DNA of 64,000 nt. Origin: Schizochytrium sp. TIO01. Lineage: Eukaryota; Sar; Bigyra; Thraustochytrida; Thraustochytriidae. Both the position numbers and the translations under genes were made by a program. The stretch is from positions 5,942,029 through 6,006,028 of the forward strand of contig SMSO01000014.1 in NCBI GenBank assembly GCA_004764695.1, read 5' to 3'. The notes under the pieces were generated by a model, which saw nothing but the letters and a program-made list of their open reading frames with translations, was not told where the DNA came from and did no database searches. This document shows, piece after piece, positions 35,401 to 48,134 of the stretch. Position 1 is the first letter of the stretch, and every line of letters starts with the position of its first letter.

Positions 35401-37337
35401 CTATAGTGAGAGTGTTCCTTTTAGGAATCGCCACTTACTTTTTTGCTTGCTTACCTACCACCTGCCTAGCTTGTCATAGGCACTGCTCGTTCCCATTCCG
35501 CCTCAATTCTTCTGCAGTTCCCTTGGCAAAACCGACATGCCTGTGGTTGCTCACTTTTAAACTAGCTAGAATAATTTTTTATGTTTTATCTTTAAACAAT
35601 AAAAGAAGATGAAGACCTTGGAGTTGTGACGATGCTAAAGACAGCGAAGCAGCCAAGTCGACGCAACGGAATTAGCTTTGACCAGGGAAGGGCGGAGTAG
35701 CTGCTCACTATCAATCGGCCGCGGAGATTGGACTCGAACTGAATGGGTTATCGTTCCGCAAAGATGCCACTTGGTCACAAGTACAAGTTGATTGCAGGAG
35801 TGGGCGGTATCAGAGGCCCTTGAAGTACTACGTACTCGTACTGTCTTTTCAATCATGTTACTCGATCTTTCTGTATTCTCCTCAAAAATAATAAAGTAAA
35901 ACATAAACATAAATTTGTTGACCAAAAACCCCTTTTCTCATTTTCATTTTTATTTTCTGAAGAATCAAGACTGTAAAGCTGTTACTATAAGAATAAAAAC
36001 CAACAAAGGGAAAATGTTTAGTCGAGGCATGACTTCTGAAAGCGAATGACAAAAGCAAAGTTCATGATGAGATAGTGCCATGAGTATCGTCCTCTTCGAG
36101 GTGTGCAGCTTTCAAGTTCGTGAAGAATCGGCACCCTAAAGTCTGAGACAGATTACACATTTATCTCTCGTGTTAACCAAATTACCTCTTCGAAATGTAC
36201 TACACCTTAGATTCCTTAATAACCTTCCCGCCAAGCCTTGCATTGCCTTGCCTTTTCGAAGGGGCAGAAACGAGGCGCACCCGTGGTTTCGAAGGCCTTC
36301 CTTGGAAACGAAAACGTTCCCTCTCTTTTAGGTTGCCGATAGATCTTCGCTGCCTAAGATAAGTTCACTTGGACCGTTCATCGTCCTGGCAGAGAGAAAT
36401 GATGTGATGCGTTTCTTTTCAGGTGCTTGAGTTCGTCGGAATGTAGTCGATGACCTATGAAATGCGAAGAGGCCGCGTTATATAAATTCACTCATTTGCT
36501 ATTGCATTTGGGCATTTATTTGTCTTGTGCAGAATTACACCTCAACAGGAAAGCATTAGATTTGAGCTCCTCCGTAACAGAAAGTTCGACGAGGGCTGCG
36601 TTTCTTGTTTTGCAAATGGCCCAACTCCGGATCCTGATTTTGCCATCAAGAATTCAGGCTTGCGCAACCTTGCAATCCTGGTCTCGCCATGGACCAAGAA
36701 ATCGCAAAGCGTCGCTCTTGAAGATCTTCCGCTTCGGCGAGCTTCAGTCTAACCCCGCACGGTATCCCATCTATTATCCAATCGGCGAATGCTGCGAATG
36801 CTGGAGCAGCAGTATTCTACCGCCGTTTCCGCCATCCCGCACGGAGATAAAAGATAAGATAAGTCAAGTTAAGGCACCATCGCCGCATGTGCCTGTTTCC
36901 AGTACTCTGGATCAATCGCAAATCAATTGGACTCCAAGGCTTCCAGGTCGCTTCTAAAATGTCATAAACCTGGGCCTTCGCTGAAGCTCCACGTCTTCTC
37001 GTCGAGTTCTCTCAGTTCTTCTGTCAAATGCACAAATCAGCAAATACACAAATGAATGAATAATGAACAAAGTTCTCTTCTCTTCTCTTCTCTTGTCTTG
37101 TCTTCTGTTATTCTACCTGCTTTCGCTGTGTCGTGTGTGTGTTCGCGCAGCATCTCGAGGAAATTTCAAAGGAACTCACATTTCCACGTCTCACAGCGGC
37201 GCTGATCCTCACGAATACACGTACTCCCAATATATCGAGCGAGCGAGCGACCTCAATGGCGGACAGTCCACTCCCGTTCCGCTTAAATGCGGTGCCTGAG
37301 CGGAGGAAATGAGTGAACAGAAATGAGCCATCCAATC

Positions 37338-37401
37338 AATAAATGAATGAATGAATAAATGAATGAATGAATGAATAAATGAATGAATGAATGAATGAAT
37401 G
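37338..37401. repeat. (ATGA)n/(ATAA)n microsatellite
   Basis: A second array of the motif seen at 33880-33950, here with periodic ATAA variants. Confidence 0.9.
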
Positions 37402-40400
37402 CCCAGAGATTTGAGAACGTCTGCAACACGATTGTTTGTTTCCTGCTGTAAGAGGGTATAAAGTAAGAGGTCGCTGCCAGGGGAGCAGTAGAGGAGAAGA
37501 AGGAGGGCCCCAAAGCCACCGCCTCAGAAGGTATGGACGGCCAGAGAACCAGAAGGACCTTGGGATTTCGAGATTCTGCTGTTTTTCATGTCCAAATACA
37601 CTCATTTTATTTTTAAAAAATGCATTTAAAAAAATAAGAGAATCGACAAAAACTAGAGCAATTGATTATTTTATTCCCCTTCGCCTTCAACCAAAATTCG
37701 AGCGCTGTGGCGCACATTGCGGACTACCTTTATGCGACAGCTATCATGTCTGTCTGAATGGCAGTTACCAAGACACAGTGCTACCGGACCCAGAGACCAG
37801 AGCATAGCAGCCTTCAACAGGAACACGGAGTCCCGTGACTAGTTCCAGTTTTGAAACATGATGATCAACAGCTGCAACACCTTTCTACAGACGAAAGACC
37901 ATGCTGGAGTATAAGATCTTCACCGCATATCTGTAAATCTTGAGGAACTGTGGAGTCGGGAGGAAGTGAAATTCCACCCACAGCCATGCACACCTTTACT
38001 GTGCCCTCGCAAACACACCTTCTCCAGTGCAGTAATGTCCCGGAGCACTACCAGGTCCGGCTACCCTTTCTCAACATTTTGACTCTTGTGGGATTGACTG
38101 CCCTCACACCACGAACGCTCACTGCCTCTGCGCTTCCTCTGCTTTCCCCATCAAAAACCCCCTTCAACCTGTCTCCACTGGCCGTCCCGCGCCCACTCCC
38201 CTCCCTCTCCTAATCGTCCTGTTTTTTCTCCTTCGCGCCTTCCTTGGAGGCCTCTGCGATAAAACAAAAACTATCATCTATGGTAACCACGAATGGAAAC
38301 CTTCCCTCTTCCTCAGAAGGAGAGTACCTGCCGCATCGCTAAGCAGCATCGCTAAGCGGCGCTCTGCTGTGGGTGCGGGGCTCCAGCATGGGCAAGCTCG
38401 ATTGAAAATGAGAATGACATTCAAAAGGTAAAAGGCCAGCCAAAAGGTGGTGCACAGTGCGAAAGAAACTATCTGTTCCTTCATTGGCCGGCCAGAGAGA
38501 GGCGCAAGCCATGCCACATTGCTGACGACATTCCAATGCTTTCAGGCCGTCACTACCGCCAGAAAGAAAGCCTCTGCTCCTTCGAAGGCGGAGCTTTCAT
38601 TCGCATTCATTTCTGGCAATTCTCTGAATGCCTGCCTTCTTTGGTAGAAAGAAGTCTCACCTTTTTCCACAGAAGCGCCGGCTGCGATGGCAGGTTTTAC
38701 CATCGCTCAGTTAGTATGAATCAAAGTGATGATTGATTGGTCGCTCGCTGCCTATCTTGAAAGAAAATGCGCAGAGATGGTCGAGGGATTTTTACATGCT
38801 TGGAAACGGAAAAGAAAGCAGTTCAGGCAGGAGTCGCGAGATCCGACGCGTAGGCCAGAATAATGGTGAGGAATCTCCATCGAAGGTTTGTCTGCCTTCT
38901 TCTTAGGTGAATTCCTCATTTTGAGCCATCCTCACTCACTCTCTCACGAACAGTTTGAAGGCCAACCTTACCTCTCTAAGATAGCGGCAAAGAGAAAGAG
39001 AAAGAGAAAATGAGAGAGAGAGAGAGAGAGAGGGACCTTCCTATATCTGTGACAATAACTTCTCTTCACCTTTGTTTAAAAGGCCTATCACATCTCTTGA
39101 GGAAATTAGAGCTAAAAGCATTCACGAGGAAGGTAATGAAAGCGGGGAATAGAAGAACAGAACAAACTCACACGTAGAAAAGCACCTCCCTAGGGAGCGG
39201 CTAGCTGCCCAGTAGGTCCAATGGAGCAGTAAGCGGCGCTTCTTCTCTCTCTCATACCGCCTCGACTCAAGGAATCATATCATACTCGTGCTGTTGCTTT
39301 ATAAATAAATAAAATATGGCAGTCTCCCCTCTAAAAGGGGAACTTCAGGAACACCAGCTTGGAAAAGAGTCTCTTCGGAAAAACATCGAAGCTTAAAGTT
39401 AAATCAACTCTTTCTCATTGGACTGAGCTATCTTTGATGATCGTTTGAATGATTGACTTAACAGGCTGCAGCCATACTGACTTATTGGCTGACTTACTTA
39501 CTGCCTGACTGAATATCTGAAAGTACGCCAGTCCCTATGGGCCCTTAGAGACTCCTAGGCCCGCCTGAGCTCACTCTTTCCAGACCACGAAACAAGTTGC
39601 ACGATTAAGAACTTACTTGAGCCTGTTCTTAGAGATCCGAGGAAGGAAGAACGACCTGCCTATGCCTATGATGGGTGGATGTATGTGGGATATACATACA
39701 TACGTACATCCCATGAACAAACAGCCTAAATTTCAAGTTGAAGGTGTCCTCTGTCTCATTTTTACCTTGGTTCGACTGAAGAGAACGAGCGGCAAGAGAA
39801 CGAACACCCAGGCCATTGGAAAAGAATAGAACAGAGGCCCAGCCACAGCATGTGTATTTACGTATCTATGATTAACTCTCTTCAGTGATTTACTTATTTA
39901 TTTATTTATTTATTTATTTCACTAGTAAATGATTTTTCTTCTTCTTCTTTTTAAAGAAAAAGGAAGGAAAAGAAAGCCCCATACAACGTGAATGAGTGGA
40001 GTGAAGGAATACCTCTTCTTCGATGAAAGTCATTCGAAAGTCCGCAGCAGAAGAATACAATAACCTCATCAGCCTTTGGATTCTTCTTCAGCAGAGGCCC
40101 AAGATTGGGAGGAATCAGCCAATCATACGGGCAGGCAACTTCAGTTTCCTCGAGTCAAATGAGTGTTTTGATTTCTTCACTCTTTCCGTTGCCTAACTGG
40201 ACAGATGGGCACTTTTTATAAAAATAAAAATTGTTTAGTTATTATTTCCAGAAAGAATAGAAAGTTTGAATTGCTCCAAGAACCACCAACGGGATAGATA
40301 CTCTCTTCGTATTAAAGTAAGAACAACGTGGAGATGAAATGGACGGCAAGGAGAAAGAGAATCACCCTTCAGCTCAACTGCAATCAATGCTTTGCGGTAT

Positions 40401-43400
40401 GCAGATAATATGACTTTTAAATAAAATCAAGCTTTCGAGCTAGCTGCTTGCCACTTGGAGCAGTTGCTTTTCACTCCGTTGCTAAATTACAAGCTGCAGC
40501 GAAGGCAAGGTCCTTGGTCCTCCGCTGTGGGAGGCTTCCTCCCACATTCCATCTCACACACTCTGCCATTGTACTTCTCATACAGACACTTCAACTTTTC
40601 TCAGTGGCAACCAGAGGATGGTGTGTCAAGAATGCAAAGCTGGATCAAGCAAGTCAGCTTTTCTAGATTTACTTTAAGCTAGTGCAACCTCCCCGCAGCT
40701 TAACTAAACCCTTCTATCATTAAGCCGGTATAAGTCACCTACCATAACTCTAGTAACCCCTGCTGAGGATTGACCTCCATCTCAAAACGAACAGACGATA
40801 TGCGACAATATAAGGACAGATTTAGGCTGTCTCCAGCAAGGCCCGTTGTGCATATTCTTCCAGAATTTGATCGGCGTTCGTGCGTGGGGCCGCTCCGTGA
40901 CCTGTAGTTACTAGTAGAGCATTCGTAGAAGAGGTGCTATTTGCTGCAGCTTCGTTCTTTTGCTTGTCAACTTACTTAGAGTACATTGTTATCTATCAAG
41001 AATCGTTTGAAGTCTACTATATAAGACAAATAGAAGAATGAATAGCTTGCTAAATACTAAAAAATAGCACGATTTTTTGCCACTCATACAGTATAATAAA
41101 CGGGGAACTCGCACTTGGCTCAGTCAGTATGTACGCCTTTTCTACTTATTATTGCGATTATTATTGATTTTCTTCTCCTTTTCTGCGGCTGGCAAACGAA
41201 ACGTGAGGGTTTGTTCTCACGATAAGCCAACCAGAGAGCTGTCTTTTTGAAGCTGCGCCGCTATTTGACAGCACTTGCTCTTGCAAGTGCTCGCTTAGGC
41301 GGCTTTTGGGGCAGTTCGAGTCGGCACTTACGGAGAGACGAGGAAATCAACCTTCTTTTTGTTCTTTTTGTTCCTTTCGAAATAATCTTCAAGATGTTTA
41401 TATTTTATTTATTTTTTTCCTTTTAAAACTTGCATTTGATTATAGTTTTTAATTTTGCGTCGCAGGACTGAGAGAATATTTAGGACAACTGTACTTGTTC
41501 ATGAAAATACTTGTATGAATGAAATACAGACGTCTACCGTTCCAGCGATCCGGAAGGTGCCTTACTTATTCCAGTGCTGTTCCTTTGGTGGTTCCAATGG
41601 CTTGTTCTCCTAAGAGGGTCAGCGACTGGAAGCTGCGAGCTTCCTTGCTTTCGAACGAACCGCTGATTATCGACGAAAATTGGCAGTGCTTACAAGGGAG
41701 GAGTACTTTTTTTTGTTTCTCTTCCTGAAAGAGAAAGGGTTGAGAAAAAGGAATCTCTGTGTTCTTCTTTTTTTTTTATTTTTTTTTAAATAGTAAAGAA
41801 CAATTGGCACTTGCACTCTTTGATAGAGTTGGACCTCTCAAGCTTTGCAATGACTTGAATTGGTCAGTCAGCTCAAATGATAATGGTTGCGCCATAGCAA
41901 TTGGGTACCTACCTTATCAGAAGCACTCTTCACATCCTTGAACAAGGCACACGTCGATGTTTCCCCTCACTCAAAGACCATGATTTGCAATGAATGAAAC
42001 AACCAATGTATCGAATGATATAAGAGAATAGAGACTACACCACATGTGTTCTTTCGAAGACGAAGAACTTCAAACTTGATTCTACTCTAAATAAAAAACA
42101 TAAAACATGCTTGCTTTCAATCCATTTATAAATATACGCCGATGAAAAGAAACACCCACGGCACGTCTTTGTTTACACGACAGCGTGTATGAGAGCCACC
42201 TATGACGTAGTTACCGGAAAGTCTAGCTATGAAGATTTTTCCAATCCTCTCATTACAGAAGTCCATACGGCGGTGTTTTTTCTTTTCCTTTTAACAATAG
42301 ATCGATCAGAATGGTTGGTCTTCTCTGTAGGTACCTCCTCATAAAATAAACAACCTGACTGAGTGGGGTTCCTAGATGATAAAACCCCCTTTTCCCCATG
42401 AAGAAGAAGAAAGAATTGCTATTTATTGCAGAGTTACGTCTGCTTCTTTTTCGCGTACACATATCAGATCAATCAGTACCAGGTTAATTTTCATTTCATT
42501 TTCTTTTTTCTTCATTTTTATTTTTTAAAGTTCTATTTACCTTTGATACTTACTACTCTGTTCAGGTTTGAAGAGGAAACAGGGAACAAAGAAGTGTGGC
42601 GCCTCAAAGATGCCTGTTTGCGCTGGCTCATGAACATTATGATTCGAACTTCGAGTTCCCCTACATACGAACAAACAGAGCAACAAATTAAGCAATAAAC
42701 TATCATACTTGCACTCAGAAACCCTAAAGTGGACGAGACAGTGCATCCAAAGTCGGCTTCGCCCATTCCTTTCCGTGAAGATTTTGCATGCTACGCAAAA
42801 ATACAGATTTATTCTTTGCTATAGCATCAGATAGGTCACAATAGGCAACTACTAGGCAACTACTAGCCCTGGAGGCAAGTGCCGCGACTCCGAAATTGTT
42901 ACATACCGCACTATAATCGTCGAGATCAAGAGTCAGGACCTCCTAAGTTTTTTTGTTTTGCTTTTTTCTCTTTGTTTTCTGTTTTAATGATGGAAGGATA
43001 GAATGAACTGAAGAGATGAGTGAATGAATAGCACTGTATGAAAGTATATGGACTTATAAATTCTGAATGAACGAGGAGCTTGAAATCATGAATTCAAGCT
43101 CTGCTCCAAAGCCGCTGCCCTTCGCCAATCAGGCGTGTCAAAGAGCGGCGAGGCGGTCAGTGGTATAGACAGTTGAAAATGCAGACAGACTGCCGATTAG
43201 AGGAGGACTGATTGGTTTGCAACGGTATCGTGGACCATAGCAGCAGTACGCTGTGTCGTCAGTTAGTCATCAGTATTTTATTGCTTTTTAATTGAACAGA
43301 AAATAAAATAAATAAACATGTGCATGTCTAAGTTTGAATTGATCCCCATCAATCAATCACAATCAATCAATCACAATCAATCTATCAATCTATCTATCCA

Positions 43401-44022
43401 TCCATCCATCAACAGTGCTATTGAGGAGCCTACTTTCTCTTTTTCGAGGCCTCTTCGAGCGAAGAGTGCGAAGGATTATCATTACATGGAGTAGGCATGA
43501 GGATATAAGGTGTTCTCCAATGGAACGTGCCAACCTACTAATTTAACCTGGAGATACACATGTAGAACTGTATGTAACATTGTGGAGAGAGATCGCGTAC
43601 CATTTTTTCAATCAATTGATTTCCAGCGCTCGCTCACTTTGGCACTGCGGTTGAAGGATCAACAACAGTAAGTTCTCTTGGTCTTCGGCCTTTGCAGTCA
43701 GTATTCGATATTAAGTTTCACTGATTCACTCCTTCACTTGATTATTCGACTGTTTTTTATGACAAAGAACTTAATTGATTTAAATTAAATCAGTAGTACC
43801 TCGTACCTCTTAAAAAAGATAAACATACATACATTCATACATAAATAAATAAATAAATGGCGAGCCATGCTAGAGTCGGGTCTAGGGCAAAAGGTAGGGC
43901 AAAGAGGCACTCGCTGGAGGCGATTTTCGAGTGGCGCGAAGATGAGTCAATAGTACCAATAACCTGAAGGAGAAGAAGAAGAAGAAGAAGTGAATCAATG
44001 AATGGATAAATAGAGAGAATGA

Positions 44023-44091
44023 GACTGACTGACTGAATGATTGACTGACCGAATGACTGACTGACTGACTGACTGACTGAATGACTGACTA
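44023..44091. repeat. (GACT)n microsatellite
   Basis: GACT tetramers with GAAT and GATT variants, about 70 bases. Confidence 0.9.
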
Positions 44092-45046
44092 AGGAATGAT
44101 GCGGCTCTGGCACAGACCAGAGCTTTAAACAGGCAGGCGTCATCGTGCCTAAGAAGCGGGTCATTCATATCAAAAGAGGACTAAAGAAAGAAAGAAAGAC
44201 TGTTTGTTTTTAATTATCCTTATTGAAACAAAAGAAAGAGAAAGAAGTAGAGACCAGGCCCTCTCCTTCCTTCCTTCCTTCCTTCCTTTCACTCGAGGGA
44301 AGAATGCACTTCGGCGAAGCTCAACTTCCACCTTAATCTCAACTGCACAACCTCACGACAAATATGCAATGTTAAGGCGGGTATTGTTTTGAAGTTAATC
44401 TCCACACGCTGCACTGGGGTAAATGGAGGCAGTGGTGATGTGAGGAGAGCGGATTCCCTGGATGCGGCAAACAGCTTGGAGGAAGAAGGGGGTTAGTAGG
44501 AGTGAGTGTAATCCCGAAGAGAAAGGAGGAGAAAGGAAAGCATTTCTTTTTCCTTATTTGTTTTAAAGTTAAAGAAATAGCAATTATAAGAGAAAAAGAA
44601 GTTGAGTGAGGAAGCAAGAAGGAAAGCAAAGGAGAGCAGGCTCAAGAAAGCCGCGTTGAAGAGAGGAGAAAGAGGAGAATGAGGCGGCTTTGGACGGGAG
44701 GAGCTTCGTCTGCGGTGACTACGGACTCATGAGTATAGAGGATTTCAAGATCGATCGATCAGTTTGGAGGTCGATGAAGTGACTCTTTCTTGAAAAACGG
44801 CCTCCTTTGGTGGAGCTGGAAGAGACGAGGAAAAAGGTGGTACCTAAGTTTCTTTTCTTTTCTTTTCTTCTCTTTTCTTTTCTTTCCTTTCATTGCTCGT
44901 TCTTTCGTTTACTTAGTTTAAGTTTAAGTTTACTGTTGTTGGTTTAGAAGTTCGAGAAAGCTGATTGCAGAGAACAGAAGAAAGAAAAGAAAAAGGTTTG
45001 CGTTATACATGGACAGACTTGGTTTGAAATAAGCTTATGAAAATCG

Positions 45047-45092
45047 AAAGAAAGAAAGAAAGAAAGAAGAAAGAAAGAAAGAAGAAAGAAGA
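45047..45092. repeat. (AAAG)n microsatellite
   Basis: AAAG tetramers with AAG phase breaks. Confidence 0.9.
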
Positions 45093-45768
45093 GGATGCGC
45101 TGTTCTTTTGATGTTTGTTTGCTCATTCATTAGTTGCCGATTGAAGAAGGGAAAGAAAGAACCAGGAAAGCAGAAAGAAGCGGAGAGGAACCAGGAAGAG
45201 AGAAAGAAGACAAAAAGATGCGGAGGTGGAAGAAACAGCACGGCGTCCAGGAGGAGACGGAAAGCGGAAGTCTCCACTGCGGGAATCAAAAGAAAGTCAA
45301 CAGTCAGTGCCTGCATGAGGGGAAACAAAAAAAAGAAACAGGAATAGAACGAAGATGGGGTTTACGGTAGCCGGGATTATCCCCTCCTAGGCAAAGTCGT
45401 GGAGCTGTTTTTTTTTTTTAAAAAAAATTAATTTAACAAATTAATTACTTCGCTTGTTCTGTTTAGACAGAGTTAAAATAAATAGTTTTCCTCAAGGTGA
45501 TCCGAACTTCCTTTTTGCTTCTTCCTCCTTCTCCCTTTGTTTAAAAAGATTTGATCTTTACTCGGCTGTATGCGTGTCTGTCTGTTTGGAGGTCGAGCAG
45601 TCAGCTGTTCTTTATTTGTTTCTTTCTTATCTCTTGGTGGTTCCTAAGAGAAAGAAAGAGAGAAAAAGAGAAAGCAAAGTCGAAAGCCAAAGCGCGAACT
45701 GCAAAAGCAAAAGCGAAAGCCTCGTAGGACCTGAATAAGAGAGACGCCCAACGCACGTGAAGAGGCGG

Positions 45769-45800
45769 AGAAGAAGAAGAAGAAGAAGAAGAAGAAGAAG
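45769..45800. repeat. (GAA)n microsatellite upstream of the MYB gene
   Basis: About ten AAG trinucleotides, some 360 bases before the MYB start codon and therefore possibly in its promoter or 5' leader. Confidence 0.9.
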
Positions 45801-46162
45801 CGGCTCCGGAGCCACAGCAATCCCCGAACTCTTCAAGCGACTACTGCACACGCGAGAAGAAAGCTCGAAAGAAGAGCCTCAAGAAAAAGGCAACCAACTC
45901 ACTCACTTAGTGACGAGTTCAATTCAATCTGGCTGAGCGAGCGAGCAGAACTCGAACAGAGCGAGAAGCTCCGAGCCACACCACAGACAAGCAAGCGACT
46001 AAGCTTCTGCATGAAGAAGACGCAAGCCTAGACGCCTTGGGCTGCAGTACATTAATTTCATTCAATATACAACAACAAAAGACGAGCACAAATCTCATTT
46101 ACATTTGAGGATTTCCAGTACATCTCGAAATCCCGTCCAGCAATTCAACAGATCTCAGAATA

Positions 46163-47431
46163 ATGGGCCTCCAGATGAAGAAGCGAGGCTTCGACCAGAT
46201 TATCAAGGAGGAAGACAGTACCACGGACGCCCTCTCGAGCTCGAGGTCGAGATCCGACAGCGAGACAGGCAGCACATGTTCAACCTGGTCCGAGGAGGAG
46301 GACGACCTGCACAAGAACAAGCGCCGCAAGGGCAACAACAGCACAGCAGCTGACCGCAAAAAGCGTCGCCGCCGCAAGTGGGGCCCCACCGAGGACAAGC
46401 AGCTCAGAACCGTCGTCGCTGAGCTCCAGCGCCCGGGGGCCACGGCCTCGGACCCAAAGGTTTCTTGGTCGGCCGTCGCTAAGCGCATTCCGACGCGTAG
46501 CGCCAAGCAGTGCCGTGACAGGTGGAACTCCATCACACCGGGAATTCGCAAGCGCGAGTGGACACAGGAAGAGGATGAACTTTTGCTCAGACTTTACGCC
46601 AAGCACAAGAACTCGTGGGTCCGCATTGCCAAGGAGTTCAATGGCCGCAATGACAACATGCTCAAGTCGAGATTCCGTGCACTAATGAAGCGCATTAAGG
46701 CCGAGTGCAACAGTCAACAACAGCAACAGATGATGATGATGCAACAACGGCAGCAACAGCAGCAGCAACAGCAGCAGCAACAACAACACTCGCCGCACAT
46801 GATGCCTATGGCACCTGCGCATGTTTACCATCAACATCAGCATCCCCAGTTGCCGCCTGCCATGCTTCACCAGCACAAATCACCTGCCCAAGTGATGCAG
46901 CACCAGCCCCCGAGCCCTGCTGTAGATGCTCTCGTGCCTCCAATGATCCCGCCGCCGCACAGTACCTTGAACAACCCCTCTCCTGTACCTCAGGAACAGC
47001 CTCAGCAACAACAACAACAACAACAACAACAACAACGTCAGGCCTCGAGCCCGATGCTCTCACCGCAATTTCAGTCAGAGAGACTCTCCGATAACCTCTT
47101 TATTATGAGGTCACCGGCACCTTCCTCCACTGTCTCAGCATCGTCCTCCTTTGATGCCTCGGCTGCTCCTAGTGAGGTGATTTCGCAAACATCTAGTCCT
47201 TCTCAAACCCAACCTGTTTCGGCAGCCGCTATGAACACTTCGGTGACAGCACCGGCACCCCAAACAGTTCCCATCATGAAAACTGGTGCTCCTCGATTTG
47301 TGCATCCCCAAAGTGCCAACGGCAACTGGGCGGGCATGCGTCAAGCTTCAGTCAACTCTGTGAGCGGCAACGGTCACGGTGACGAAGAGCTTGCGGACTG
47401 GTGTGCATTCATGGTCAACGAGTTTGAGTAA
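46163..47431 (+). CDS. R2R3-type MYB transcription factor with polyglutamine tracts
   Basis: 422 aa, single exon, ATG start. Residues 1-70 are acidic/Ser-rich and then strongly basic (KNKRRK, DRKKRRRR), a probable nuclear localisation signal. Residues 72-126 form the first MYB repeat with tryptophans W73, W102 and W121 (SAKQCRDRW, the recognition helix). Residues 130-178 form the second, with W133, W152 and an aromatic F171. The first repeat has an eight- to ten-residue insertion between helices 1 and 2 (PGATASDPK), unlike standard R2. After residue 184 come a Gln-rich and Met-rich tract, a His/Pro-rich stretch, a second polyglutamine run near 285-300 and a Ser/Thr/Pro-rich tail ending in an acidic patch, a layout typical of transactivation regions. 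It should bind DNA in the nucleus; targets are unknown. The CAG/CAA tracts are likely length-polymorphic. It could equally be described as a SANT/MYB protein of the CDC5/animal c-MYB-like class, since stramenopile MYBs do not map neatly to plant groups. Confidence 0.9.
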   Translation: MGLQMKKRGFDQIIKEEDSTTDALSSSRSRSDSETGSTCSTWSEEEDDLHKNKRRKGNNSTAADRKKRRRRKWGPTEDKQLRTVVAELQRPGATASDPKVSWSAVAKRIPTRSAKQCRDRWNSITPGIRKREWTQEEDELLLRLYAKHKNSWVRIAKEFNGRNDNMLKSRFRALMKRIKAECNSQQQQQMMMMQQRQQQQQQQQQQQQHSPHMMPMAPAHVYHQHQHPQLPPAMLHQHKSPAQVMQHQPPSPAVDALVPPMIPPPHSTLNNPSPVPQEQPQQQQQQQQQQQRQASSPMLSPQFQSERLSDNLFIMRSPAPSSTVSASSSFDASAAPSEVISQTSSPSQTQPVSAAAMNTSVTAPAPQTVPIMKTGAPRFVHPQSANGNWAGMRQASVNSVSGNGHGDEELADWCAFMVNEFE

Positions 47432-47743
47432 ACGCACGATGGTCTCTCGCTCGCACGCTCGTATGCGTTCATTCTATGTTGTATCCTGGTGCCATATCAT
47501 GTGAAATCGTACATATACCTCAAACTGTACTCTGTATTATATCTGGCCGCATGTGCATGGCATGACTTCAGCTTTGGTCGCTACCTAAGCTTTATATGAC
47601 AAGTCTTTTCTTACCTGCACTCTTTTATTTACATCTACAACCTTTATTCCCCAGCTCTGACACCTCCTGGCTGCCCATCGCCAGTTTATATCCACTTCCC
47701 TGGGTTGGTGTATATATCTCATTCTCAAAACGTTCACACGCAG

Positions 47744-48052
47744 CTAGTTGTCCGGCTCGAGTCTCTTCACACGAAAATGAAGTAACCCTCTGCCGAGGGG
47801 CATTCTCGCTCGACTGACTTCTGTATTTGTTGCGAGGATGTTGATGGGTTTCTTATTACCTTTTGCTGCAGATGCTTTGTCCTTCTGTAATTTCTGCTCT
47901 GTTACGGCTTGAATCACTTTCTCATCCACAGCTTTTGCCTTAATTTGTCTCTTTTGAGTCAGCTCCCATTGCGCCTCTATACCTAGGGGAAAGGTTGAGG
48001 CCCTTCGACGGGCGAGGTCTGCCTCACAAATTAAAATCAAAGTCTTTTTCAT
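47744..48052 (-). CDS. Possible small basic protein or terminal exon
   Basis: 102 aa with an ATG at 48052. Composition is hydrophilic and charged, with a helix-like stretch rich in K, A, E and Q (VDEKVIQAVTEQKLQKDKA), then a basic segment. No family is recognised. It lies about 310 bases after the MYB stop on the opposite strand, so the two would converge. Another coding-looking segment on the same strand lies just upstream at 48135-48395 in a different frame; the two may be exons or broken parts of one gene. Weakly supported. Confidence 0.3.
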   Translation of the reverse strand: MKKTLILICEADLARRRASTFPLGIEAQWELTQKRQIKAKAVDEKVIQAVTEQKLQKDKASAAKGNKKPINILATNTEVSRARMPLGRGLLHFRVKRLEPDN

Positions 48053-48134
48053 AGATGAGAGATCAAAAATGATAAAAAAGTGCTCTCGAAAGTTCGTATA
48101 TGATTTTTAATCAAAAAGCGTGTGTTTATCGCCA

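Larger units (their letters stand above)
17153..46162. other. About 29 kb without a supported gene, dense in simple repeats
   Basis: I find no open frame here with a recognisable domain; most frames of 60-180 codons overlap in several frames and show low complexity. The DNA contains dozens of short tandem arrays of different motifs; the larger ones are listed separately. Recurrent short ACCTACCT/AGGTAGGT strings and GAGC or GAAT tetramers are scattered through it. A GC-rich island at about 28430-29660 has long frames on both strands. Spliced genes with short exons, or noncoding RNA genes, could be present and I would not see them. Confidence 0.5.
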
